Below, piece after piece: positions 1 through 5,890 of a DNA stretch of 10,185 bases. The stretch comes from an uncultured Actinomyces sp. (GTDB taxonomy: Bacteria > Actinomycetota > Actinomycetes > Actinomycetales > Actinomycetaceae). The stretch is from the NCBI GenBank assembly GCA_916719935.1, contig CAKAPY010000034.1:1-10185 (forward strand), in the 5' to 3' direction. The notes below the pieces were generated by a model. It worked only from the letters and a program-made list of their open reading frames with translations. It was not told the DNA's origin and ran no database searches. The translations under genes were made by a program, and so were the position numbers. Numbering within the stretch: position 1 is the stretch's first letter; every line of letters begins with the position of its first letter.

Positions 1-22
1 TTAGATCGCTGAGTAAACCTCT

Positions 23-62
23 GAGGGCCGTGGTCATTGCCGAGGCAGTGGCTGCGGCCCTC
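23..62 (+). other. Long stem-loop, paired fully only as plus-strand RNA
   Basis: Bases 23-30 (GAGGGCCG) are the exact reverse complement of 55-62 (CGGCCCTC). The pairing continues inward from 31/54 to 40/45 as Watson-Crick and G-U pairs, closing on a 4-base loop CGAG at 41-44, so the stem is about 18 pairs. The inner half depends on G-U pairs that become C-A mismatches on the other strand, so the structure favours a plus-strand transcript. No U-run follows. It could be a terminator or 3' structure for a gene that ends before the window, or part of a small RNA. I do not recognise an RNA family, and the rest of bases 1-144 shows nothing I can name. Confidence 0.35.
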
Positions 63-144
63 GCTTATGCGTGCGTAGTGCCCGTGTGTGGGTCTACCCC
101 TGAGCAGCCTGAGAGAAGCGGAGGGCGTCGAGCCAAAAATGGTT

Positions 145-1182
145 TTAGTGTTGAAGATGCTCGTGTTTTGCGTGGGAGATTGATTCGACCTGGAAGGTTG
201 AATGAGCAATTTCAACGGGGAAATGGTGCATCGCGCATTCGTTCAGAGAGTGAATAATCTGGTCTCGCTGGCCGGCGGTAACGGCCTCGGCAACCTCAAT
301 ATGCGCGGTGACGGTGATCAGGTTTGAAGCCACCGAACTCACGTGAAGATCGTGAACGTCCTCGACCAAGGGAATCGACAGCATGTGCTGACGAACCTGC
401 GCAAGGTCGATTTCCTCGGGGACTTCCTCCATCAAAATCCGCAAGGTTCGAAGCAGCAACATGCATGCGCGCGGAGCCATTAAGAGCGCGATGAAGATCG
501 ATGCCACTGCATCCGCGCAGTTCCATCCGCCAATCAATTCAACGATTGCAGCAATGATGACCGCCAACGATCCCAAGGCATCATTGGCCACCTCAAGAAC
601 GGCTGCGCGCATATTAAGCGATGCATGGCGCCCGCCGATCAGCACCAATAGTGAGAGTGCGTTTGCCACCAAACCCAAAATTCCAACCCACAGCATGGGT
701 GCTGCATGAACCTCGACGGGGGAGAGCAGGCGTTGAATGCCTTCAATCGCAACTAAAAGACTGATGATGACCAACATGCCTGCTTGGAAGGCTGCGGCAA
801 GAACTTCTGAGCGCGCCCAACCCCATGTCCGTCGGTTATCGCGGGGACGCAAAGCAAGCGTTGCCGCGATAAAAGCGATGACCAGTCCCGCAGAATCGAC
901 CGCCATATGCCCGGCATCGGCTGCAAGGGACAAAGAAGACGTGAAGAAAGCAGCAACAAGTTCTGCGATGAAAACCGTCGTTGTAATTGCCAGCGCAATC
1001 GCAAGCCTTTTACGAGAGGCAGCATGTCCATGCGAATGATCGTGACCATGGGAATGCGTTGTTGACTCAGGGCGTTCTTCAATGGCGCTCAGCGACTCTG
1101 CGCAGGGATCTTCCTTTGCGCCGGGCAGGCACGGAGCCGTCACATGTTCATCTCTGGGAGAAGGAGTGAGTGAAGAACGCAT
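145..1182 (-). CDS. CDF-family (CzcD-type) metal cation efflux transporter
   Basis: 345-residue inner-membrane cation diffusion facilitator, expected to export Zn2+ or a similar divalent metal in exchange for protons. A cytoplasmic N-terminal tail carries a His-rich stretch at residues 43-53 (HSHGHDHSHGH). About six hydrophobic segments follow from residue 58 to 250, then a cytoplasmic C-terminal metal-binding domain at about 252-345 ending in a second His-containing tail. The transport-site motif of TM2 is present (DAGHMAVD, H92 and D96). In TM5 the expected His is replaced by Glu (E197-V-A-N-D201). The ATG at 1182 has no SD, but a TATGCT hexamer lies 6 bases upstream, which fits a leaderless message. 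An internal GTG (residue 14, at 1143) is the alternative start. The gene lies downstream of the dehydrogenase on the same strand, separated by a hairpin, so it is probably transcribed separately. The family call is firm; the metal is not determined. Confidence 0.93.
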   Translation of the reverse strand: MRSSLTPSPRDEHVTAPCLPGAKEDPCAESLSAIEERPESTTHSHGHDHSHGHAASRKRLAIALAITTTVFIAELVAAFFTSSLSLAADAGHMAVDSAGLVIAFIAATLALRPRDNRRTWGWARSEVLAAAFQAGMLVIISLLVAIEGIQRLLSPVEVHAAPMLWVGILGLVANALSLLVLIGGRHASLNMRAAVLEVANDALGSLAVIIAAIVELIGGWNCADAVASIFIALLMAPRACMLLLRTLRILMEEVPEEIDLAQVRQHMLSIPLVEDVHDLHVSSVASNLITVTAHIEVAEAVTAGQRDQIIHSLNECAMHHFPVEIAHSTFQVESISHAKHEHLQH

Positions 1183-1188
1183 AGAGCA

Positions 1189-1194
1189 AGCATA
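1189..1194 (-). promoter_or_regulatory. Likely -10 box of the CDF transporter gene (leaderless)
   Basis: Read on the minus strand the hexamer is TATGCT (TANNNT type), followed by six bases (TGCTCT) and then the ATG at 1182. That spacing would put the transcription start at or next to the start codon. No SD-like purine run lies in the gap, and no clear -35 is visible. The first base of the hexamer is also the last base of the hairpin stem at 1194-1224. Confidence 0.45.
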
Positions 1195-1224
1195 GTGCCC
1201 TGTCTTCGCTGAAGACAGGGCACT
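1194..1224 (-). terminator. Perfect hairpin after the alcohol dehydrogenase gene
   Basis: Bases 1194-1207 (AGTGCCCTGTCTTC) are the exact reverse complement of 1211-1224, giving a 14-bp stem with a 3-base loop. It starts 21 bases past the dehydrogenase stop codon and is the natural transcription end for that gene. There is no U-run after it, which is not unusual for actinobacterial terminators. Because it ends only 11 bases before the transporter ATG, a role as an operator or attenuator for that gene is an alternative. Confidence 0.65.
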
Positions 1225-1245
1225 GAAAGTTGACGATGCTGGTGA

Positions 1246-2286
1246 TTAGAGTGTCAACATCACCTTTGTTGCGCGGCGCTCGTCCATTGCGGCATAGCCT
1301 TCGGCAGCCTGCTCAAGCGGCAGGACTAGGTCGAAGACGGCACCCGGGTTGATCTCGCCGCGGTAGATGAGATCGATCATCGTGGGCAAGTACTTGCGCA
1401 CGGCCGCAGGCCCGCCGAACATGTGGATCTCCGCACCAAACATGCGGCCCATATCCAGAGAGACACCGTGAGGAACGCCCACGAAGGACAGGTGGCCACC
1501 GGGGCGTACACAGCCCAGAGCCTGGTCGAAGGAGACCTCGTTGCCTACCGCCTCCACGACGCCGTCTGCGCCTAGCCCGCCGGTCATTTCCTTGATGCGC
1601 GCGATGCCCTCCTCGCCGCGCTCTTCGACGATGTCAGTCGCGCCGAACTGACGGGCAAGGGCCTGTCGGTCTGCGTGACGCGACATCGCAATGATGCGGG
1701 ACGCGCCCAGCTGCTTCGCACCGATGATCGCGCCGAGGCCCACAGCTCCGTCGCCCACAATGACGATCGTCTTCCCTGGAGCTGCCCCGGCCTCGTCGGC
1801 GGCGAACCAGCCGGTGCCGAGGACGTCGGAGGCGGCCAGCAGGGAGGGAATCTGCTCGGGCGTGGGGACTGCAGGCGTCTTCACCAGGGTGCCGTCCGCG
1901 AGGGCGACACGTGCGTATTCCGCCTGGGTTCCACCCGCGCGGGTGCTGACGTAGGTGTCGCCTTGTGCGGCGGCGGTCACGCAGCGAGAGGGGTAGCCGG
2001 CACGGCAGATCTCGCACTCGCCGCAGGAAATGCAGAAGGAACCGACGACGAAATCGCCGGGCTTGACGGTTGTGACGGCTTCGCCCACCTCGACGACTGT
2101 TCCGACATACTCGTGACCCATGCGCTGCTCGTGGACGGGCTGAGCGCCGCGGTAGGGCCACAGGTCCGAGCCGCAAATGCACGTGGCCGCCAGCTTGATG
2201 ATGGCGTCCGTGGGTTCGAGGATGGATGGCATCGGCATCTCTTCGACGGTGACGTTGCCGGGTTCATGCATGACCACAGCGCGCAT
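1246..2286 (-). CDS. Zinc-dependent alcohol dehydrogenase (MDR family)
   Basis: 346-residue cytosolic medium-chain dehydrogenase that oxidises an alcohol, or reduces an aldehyde, with a nicotinamide cofactor; the substrate cannot be told from sequence. Catalytic zinc ligands are C38 (in CICGSD) and H58-E59 (GHE), with D154 a likely further ligand. The structural zinc is held by C88, C91, C94 and C102 (CGECEIC then C102). The Rossmann motif GDGAVGLG is at 178-185. The end of the second Rossmann strand reads SRHADR (202-207) with no acidic residue, which suggests NADP(H) rather than NAD(H). The ATG at 2286 is fixed by an AAGGAG SD four bases upstream. Sampled stretches are about 63-68% GC against roughly 50-60% in the adjoining genes, which hints at separate ancestry. 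It is divergent from the exonuclease III gene and is followed by a hairpin. Confidence 0.93.
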   Translation of the reverse strand: MRAVVMHEPGNVTVEEMPMPSILEPTDAIIKLAATCICGSDLWPYRGAQPVHEQRMGHEYVGTVVEVGEAVTTVKPGDFVVGSFCISCGECEICRAGYPSRCVTAAAQGDTYVSTRAGGTQAEYARVALADGTLVKTPAVPTPEQIPSLLAASDVLGTGWFAADEAGAAPGKTIVIVGDGAVGLGAIIGAKQLGASRIIAMSRHADRQALARQFGATDIVEERGEEGIARIKEMTGGLGADGVVEAVGNEVSFDQALGCVRPGGHLSFVGVPHGVSLDMGRMFGAEIHMFGGPAAVRKYLPTMIDLIYRGEINPGAVFDLVLPLEQAAEGYAAMDERRATKVMLTL

Positions 2287-2290
2287 GGCA

Positions 2291-2296
2291 CTCCTT
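2291..2296 (-). promoter_or_regulatory. Strong ribosome binding site of the alcohol dehydrogenase
   Basis: On the minus strand the sequence is AAGGAG, then TGCC, then the ATG at 2286. It decides the start codon. It is the clearest SD on the minus strand and contrasts with the transporter gene downstream, which has none. Confidence 0.8.
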
Positions 2297-2298
2297 GG

Positions 2299-2333
2299 AT
2301 AGAAGGTCTATTTCCATAAAACTAGTTCGTCAA
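2299..2333 (-). promoter_or_regulatory. Candidate promoter and operator of the alcohol dehydrogenase
   Basis: On the minus strand TTGACG (2333-2328) matches the -35 consensus at five of six positions. A 17-base spacer follows, then TAGACC (2310-2305), a weak -10. Overlapping the -10 is a short inverted repeat, ATAGA-AGG-TCTAT on the plus strand (2299-2311), where a repressor or activator could bind. The -35 is the most convincing part; the operator is a guess. Confidence 0.35.
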
Positions 2334-2412
2334 TGGCTGGTACTGCAGTTGATAGAGCGCGATTTCACTCAAGGCAAAGAGTGCTCTCTCAGCCCGCTGA
2401 TTCGTAAGCAAG

Positions 2413-2418
2413 TACACT
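2413..2418 (+). promoter_or_regulatory. Likely -10 box of the exonuclease III gene (leaderless)
   Basis: TACACT lies seven bases before the ATG at 2426 (gap GAAGCCC). The spacing places the transcription start at the start codon, and there is no SD. The same hexamer TACACT recurs upstream of the lipoprotein gene at 9533, which supports it as a -10 form used by this organism. No good -35 is seen. Confidence 0.5.
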
Positions 2419-2425
2419 GAAGCCC

Positions 2426-3256
2426 ATGGCTTTCACTGTTACCAGCGTTAATGTCAACGGAATCCGCGCCGCACACCGCAAGGGCATGATGGAGTGGCTC
2501 GATGCCAACCCCTGTGATGTTCTTCTTCTCCAAGAAGTCCGTGCGGATGAAGAAATCGCCACTGAACTCCTGGGCGATTCGTGGGAAAGCATCATTCTTC
2601 CCTGCCGAATCAAGGGACGCGCTGGCGTCGCAGTTGCAGTGCGCAAGGACAGTGCTCATATCAGCGGAGAACCGCGCCTTTGCCTTGATGATCAGGAAAC
2701 CGATGTTGATTCGGGACGCTGGCTAGAAGCGGTGGTTGAAACCAAGGTGGGGCACATCCGCGTTGTTTCGGCCTACTTCCACTCGGGTGAAAAAGATACC
2801 CCCAAGCAGGACGCGAAGATGGCTCACCTTCCGCGCATTGGTCAGCGCATGGGGGAGCTCCTTTCCGAGGCCGAAGCGGGTTCTACGGAGATCTTAGGAA
2901 CCGTTGTGGCCGGAGATTTCAATATTGTTCGCACCAGGTCCGATATTAAGAATTGGACGTCGAACCACAATAAGCGTGCGGGCGTGCTCGATGAGGAAAT
3001 TGCATTCCTGGATCAGTGGCTTGAAGCGGGGTGGCATGACGTCATGCGTGACCTTGCTGGAGATGTTCAGGGACCCTACACATGGTGGTCCCAGCGCGGT
3101 CAGGCATTCACCAATGACACCGGTTGGCGTATCGATTATCAGTTCGCAACACCCGCGCTGGCTGCAAAGGCCCAGTCTTTCTCAATCGGCCGAGCGGCCT
3201 CGTACGAGGAACGGTGGAGCGACCACGCACCGCTGTCGGTGAGCTACGAACTCTAA
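2426..3256 (+). CDS. xth: Exodeoxyribonuclease III / AP endonuclease
   Basis: 276-residue Mg2+-dependent DNA repair nuclease of the exonuclease III/APE1 family. It cuts DNA at abasic sites and trims 3' ends in base-excision repair. The full motif set is present: NVNGIRA (N11), LLLQEVRAD with metal-binding E37, SAYFHSG with the active-site Tyr Y117, VAGDFNI with D164 and N166, GWRIDYQF with D237, and the terminal SDHAPL with D266 and catalytic H267. The family's usual YVPNG appears here as YFHSG. Length is normal for the family. The ATG has no SD but a -10-like TACACT seven bases away. It diverges from the dehydrogenase and its stop lies four bases from the end of the convergent 2H-phosphoesterase gene. 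Confidence 0.95.
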   Translation: MAFTVTSVNVNGIRAAHRKGMMEWLDANPCDVLLLQEVRADEEIATELLGDSWESIILPCRIKGRAGVAVAVRKDSAHISGEPRLCLDDQETDVDSGRWLEAVVETKVGHIRVVSAYFHSGEKDTPKQDAKMAHLPRIGQRMGELLSEAEAGSTEILGTVVAGDFNIVRTRSDIKNWTSNHNKRAGVLDEEIAFLDQWLEAGWHDVMRDLAGDVQGPYTWWSQRGQAFTNDTGWRIDYQFATPALAAKAQSFSIGRAASYEERWSDHAPLSVSYEL

Positions 3257-3260
3257 GTAC

Positions 3261-3803
3261 TCAGGCGCTCTCAAAATCAAAGAGGGCCATGGACGAGTAG
3301 ACGCCGTTCTCATCCACGCGATCTAAGCGGAATCCGGGAACCATCCACGAGGCCTCGTCGCAGGGGCCCAAACTCATTGCGCGATCAAGGACCGCGTCGG
3401 GGACGCCCTGCGCCAAGGTGACGTGAGCGTGATAGGGGAAGCGCACAGGTGCATCCAAGGGACCCGAGCGAATATCCTCGGCCAACATCGTGCACTCGCG
3501 CTCGCCCTCGGCAAGGGAAAGGTAAACGACGGGAGAAACGGGGCGGAAAGTGCCGGTATCTCCCAGAGTGACGCGGAAAGGTGTGTAGCGCTGCGCGACG
3601 GCGCGAAGGTGCTCGATCACTTCTTCGCGCCGTTCCATATCCACTGCGGTGGGCGGCAAGATTGTAATGTGCGCGGGCACCTTCGTGCCCTGATCATCCC
3701 CAAGGCTCACGCGGATATCGGTAAGAACGCTCACCCATGGTTCAGGCAGGGCAATAACAACGCCCAGCCATTCTTGGCCCGGTAAGCGCTGTGGAAGATA
3801 CAT
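3261..3803 (-). CDS. 2H phosphoesterase, 2'-5' RNA ligase / ThpR family
   Basis: About 180 residues with the two HxTx motifs of the 2H phosphoesterase superfamily: HITI at residues 45-48 and HVTL at 127-130 (numbered from the ATG at 3803). These enzymes hydrolyse RNA 2',3'-cyclic phosphates or related cyclic nucleotides, and some join 2'-5' RNA ends in vitro; the cellular substrate here is unknown. The frame stays open to ATGs at 3839 and 3869, but conserved-looking sequence begins at MYLPQRLPGQEWLGVVIALPEPW-like residues just after 3803. Only a weak AGGT lies upstream, six bases from that ATG, so the start is uncertain. It converges on the exonuclease III gene and diverges from galK. Confidence 0.82.
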   Translation of the reverse strand: MYLPQRLPGQEWLGVVIALPEPWVSVLTDIRVSLGDDQGTKVPAHITILPPTAVDMERREEVIEHLRAVAQRYTPFRVTLGDTGTFRPVSPVVYLSLAEGERECTMLAEDIRSGPLDAPVRFPYHAHVTLAQGVPDAVLDRAMSLGPCDEASWMVPGFRLDRVDENGVYSSMALFDFESA

Positions 3804-3804
3804 T

Positions 3805-3907
3805 GAACTACCTGAAATGGGGAATAGGAACCTGCTCATGGTACATGGACGCGGGGCTTCGGGGCACATCGAGCTGGCAAAGATCGTTGCGTAGAGAACT
3901 GCCTGAA
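3805..3907. repeat. Two near-identical 12-base direct repeats upstream of galK
   Basis: GAACTACCTGAA (3805-3816) and GAACTGCCTGAA (3896-3907) differ at one base. Each is followed by a copy of GAATAGG (3822-3828 and 3905-3911, the second overlapping its repeat). One copy sits next to the probable start of the 2H-phosphoesterase gene, the other about 55 bases before the galK start. They could be binding sites of a regulator acting on either gene, or chance. Confidence 0.3.
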
Positions 3908-3947
3908 TAGGCTAGGCTTGTCGGTAGTGTACGAGTTTGAAACACCC

Positions 3948-3954
3948 AAGGAAG
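3948..3954 (+). promoter_or_regulatory. Ribosome binding site that sets the galK start
   Basis: AAGGAAG ends one base before an in-frame GTG at 3956 but seven bases before a second GTG at 3962. The normal spacing favours 3962. A weak TAGTGT hexamer at 3925-3930 is the only nearby -10 candidate. Confidence 0.6.
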
Positions 3955-3961
3955 TGTGCAC

Positions 3962-5200
3962 GTGGAACTGTCATGGTCAGCGGCTTTAAGCGCCGAAGAA
4001 GGACGCGAACTAGCTGCTCAGCTCTTTGAAGAAACTTTTGGCTACCAGCCCCAAGATGTCTGGTCTGCCCCTGGACGTGTCAACGTTATTGGCGAGCACG
4101 TCGACTACAACGGTGGTCCCTGTCTGCCAATCGCCCTGCCGCATCGGGCATTCATTGCCTATGCCCCTCGCGAAGACCGTTTGCTGCGCCTGGTGTCGCC
4201 CCAGACTCGCGAGGCCGTGGATGAGTTAGACCTCGACCTCATTGCTCCGCGTGGCTGCGAGGGCGAAGTGAATGGCTGGGCTGCATATCTATCTGGCGTT
4301 GCGTGGGCCCTCGAAAAGTCGGGGTATGGTCCCCTTCACGGTTTTGACGCCGCGCTCTACTCCTGCGTGCCCCGTGGTGGCGGGCTTTCATCTTCGGCTG
4401 CACTCGAGTGCGCGATGGCTGTCGCGATTGACGAGGCCGATAACCTGGGGTTGGCGGGCCCGCTGAGTTCGCCGAACGATAAGGGGCGAGCAATCCTCGT
4501 CGAGTGTGCTCGCATGGCAGAAAATCAGATCGCAGGCGCGAACACCGGCGGCCTGGACCAGACTGCTTCACTGCGTTGCCAAAGCGGACACGCGCTGGCA
4601 CTGGATTGTCGAGATATGAGTGTTGAGCACATTCCTTTCGATCTGGAATCCCAGGGGCTTGCTTTACTGGTCATTGATACCCGTGCTGCTCATTCGCTCG
4701 CAGATGGGCAGTACGGCCAGCGTCGTGCCGATTGTGAAGAGGCCGCACTCCAGTTGGGCGTTGAGCAGCTTGTTGACGTCGAGGACCTTGAGGCCGCCAC
4801 TCAAGCTTTAAGTGATGAGCGCTTGGTCAAGCGGATGCGTCACGTTGTTTCTGAAATTGCGCGCACCCGTGCCCTTATTGAGCTTCTGCAGGAGGGGCCG
4901 CTTGAGGGGGATCGCCTCAAAGTCGTGGGCGCCCTCATGAACGATTCACATGACTCACTGCGCGATGATTACGAGGTGTCGTGCCTCGAGCTCGATGTTG
5001 CCGTTGATGCCGCGCGAGCAGCAGGAGCTTACGGAGCTCGGATGACCGGTGGTGGCTTTGGTGGAAGTGCAATTGCACTTGTTGACCGCGAGCGCCTAGA
5101 GGAAACCGCGCAGGCGGTGGCACAGGCTTATAGCGAACGGGGATTGGATGCACCGGCATTCATTGTCGCTGTACCTTCTGCGCCGGCCGGCAAACTCTAA
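3962..5200 (+). CDS. galK: Galactokinase
   Basis: Cytosolic GHMP-family kinase that phosphorylates alpha-D-galactose to galactose 1-phosphate with ATP, the entry step of the Leloir pathway. Numbered from the upstream GTG at 3956 it has 414 residues; from the preferred GTG at 3962, 412. The galactokinase signature GRVNVIGEHVDYNGG is at 40-54 with catalytic R41 and sugar-binding E47, H48 and D50. The ATP-binding GHMP motif PRGGGLSSSAAL is at 139-150. The catalytic base is D201 in GGLDQTAS. The third motif, GARMTGGGFGGSAIAL, is at 360-375. Length is normal. No galT, galE or sugar transporter gene is in the window, so this kinase appears to stand alone here. A strong hairpin follows the stop. Confidence 0.96.
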   Translation: MELSWSAALSAEEGRELAAQLFEETFGYQPQDVWSAPGRVNVIGEHVDYNGGPCLPIALPHRAFIAYAPREDRLLRLVSPQTREAVDELDLDLIAPRGCEGEVNGWAAYLSGVAWALEKSGYGPLHGFDAALYSCVPRGGGLSSSAALECAMAVAIDEADNLGLAGPLSSPNDKGRAILVECARMAENQIAGANTGGLDQTASLRCQSGHALALDCRDMSVEHIPFDLESQGLALLVIDTRAAHSLADGQYGQRRADCEEAALQLGVEQLVDVEDLEAATQALSDERLVKRMRHVVSEIARTRALIELLQEGPLEGDRLKVVGALMNDSHDSLRDDYEVSCLELDVAVDAARAAGAYGARMTGGGFGGSAIALVDRERLEETAQAVAQAYSERGLDAPAFIVAVPSAPAGKL

Positions 5201-5228
5201 TGCCACGCAATTGACGGATGAGCGAGGT

Positions 5229-5272
5229 GTGCCACCTCTTTCCTGGACGCAGATGCAGGAAGGGGGTGGCAC
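5229..5272 (+). terminator. Strong hairpin terminator after galK
   Basis: Bases 5229-5236 (GTGCCACC) pair exactly with 5265-5272 (GGTGGCAC). The stem continues inward to 5245/5256 with two G-U pairs, about 17 pairs in all, around a 10-base loop. It begins 28 bases past the galK stop. There is no U-run. It ends only nine bases before the pth ATG, so the promoter of pth must overlap it or lie further upstream. Confidence 0.75.
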
Positions 5273-5275
5273 AAT
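5270..5275 (+). promoter_or_regulatory. Candidate -10 box of pth, overlapping the galK terminator
   Basis: CACAAT matches TATAAT at four of six positions and lies six bases before the pth ATG (gap CGTTCT), the spacing of a leaderless message. The only purine-rich run upstream is inside the hairpin stem, about 15 bases from the ATG, too far and too structured for a normal SD. Confidence 0.35.
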
Positions 5276-5281
5276 CGTTCT

Positions 5282-5890
5282 ATGACTTCAACGGATCCCT
5301 GGATGGTCGTCGGCCTGGGTAACCCTGGCGCGCAGTACGCCAATACCCGTCACAATGTCGGCCATATGCTCATCGATCTTCTTGCCCACAATGCGGGAGT
5401 TCAGCTCAGTTCGCACCGCTCGGGAACCCACTGCGCGGATATTCGGCTGGGGATGCTTCCCGGAGGGATCCCTGGGCCCCGCGTTATTGTGGCAACCAGC
5501 GATTCCTACATGAACACCTCCGGCGGGCCCATTGGTCGCCTTGCAAAGTTCATGAATGTTGATCCCTCGCATCTTTTGGTCGTCCACGATGATTTGGACC
5601 TTCCGGCTGGCTCATTGCGCTTGAAGACCGGTGGTGGCGAAGGCGGACACAACGGCTTGAAGTCGATCTCCCAGGTACTGGGGACAAAAGACTACAACCG
5701 TCTACGTATCGGCATCGGACGTCCGCAGGGACGTATGAATCCAGCTGACTACGTCTTAGCGCGGATGAATGGCAGCGAGCTTGATGACCTAGCCGTCACC
5801 ATCGCCCAGGCCGCCGATGTTGTCGAAGACATTGTGACCACCAGTTTCAGCGAGGCGCAGCAGCGCCTGCACACGCGTCAGGGAGCCTAA
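5282..5890 (+). CDS. pth: Peptidyl-tRNA hydrolase
   Basis: 202-residue cytosolic bacterial-type (Pth1) esterase that releases tRNA from peptidyl-tRNAs dropped by ribosomes; normally essential. Motifs in order: GLGNPG at 11-16 with N14, TRHNVGHM at 22-29 with catalytic H24, SYMNTSGGP at 75-83 with N78, VVHDDLDLPAG at 100-110 with D103 that activates the catalytic His, and GGGEGGHNGLKSI at 117-129 with N124. Length is normal. The ATG follows the galK hairpin after nine bases with no usable SD, so a leaderless transcript is likely. The stop codon abuts the mfd start, and the two genes are very likely one operon. Confidence 0.96.
   Translation: MTSTDPWMVVGLGNPGAQYANTRHNVGHMLIDLLAHNAGVQLSSHRSGTHCADIRLGMLPGGIPGPRVIVATSDSYMNTSGGPIGRLAKFMNVDPSHLLVVHDDLDLPAGSLRLKTGGGEGGHNGLKSISQVLGTKDYNRLRIGIGRPQGRMNPADYVLARMNGSELDDLAVTIAQAADVVEDIVTTSFSEAQQRLHTRQGA
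5880..5885 (+). promoter_or_regulatory. Ribosome binding site of mfd inside the end of pth
   Basis: AGGGAG within the last codons of pth, five bases before the GTG at 5891. It fixes the mfd start and implies that ribosomes finishing pth can reinitiate on mfd. Confidence 0.7.

Noticed and set aside
1..144. Possible fragment of RNase P RNA or another stable RNA (a GGGTAGACC-like string on the minus strand)
   Set aside because: Only a short string matches; the other conserved RNase P blocks are absent, and no tRNA T-loop or tmRNA pattern is present.
30..257. A 75-codon plus-strand frame, open from the window start, beginning at GTG 30
   Set aside because: No SD, it overlaps the well-supported CDF gene by more than 110 bases, and its residues resemble no family I know. 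It could at most be the tail of an upstream gene.
1675..2319. A 214-codon plus-strand frame antisense to the alcohol dehydrogenase
   Set aside because: It is a shadow caused by the high GC of the dehydrogenase gene. The minus-strand protein has every family motif.
3804..3869. Longer N-terminus of the 2H phosphoesterase (ATG 3839 or 3869)
   Set aside because: The extra residues do not look like the family, and neither ATG has an SD or a well-spaced -10. Not fully excluded.
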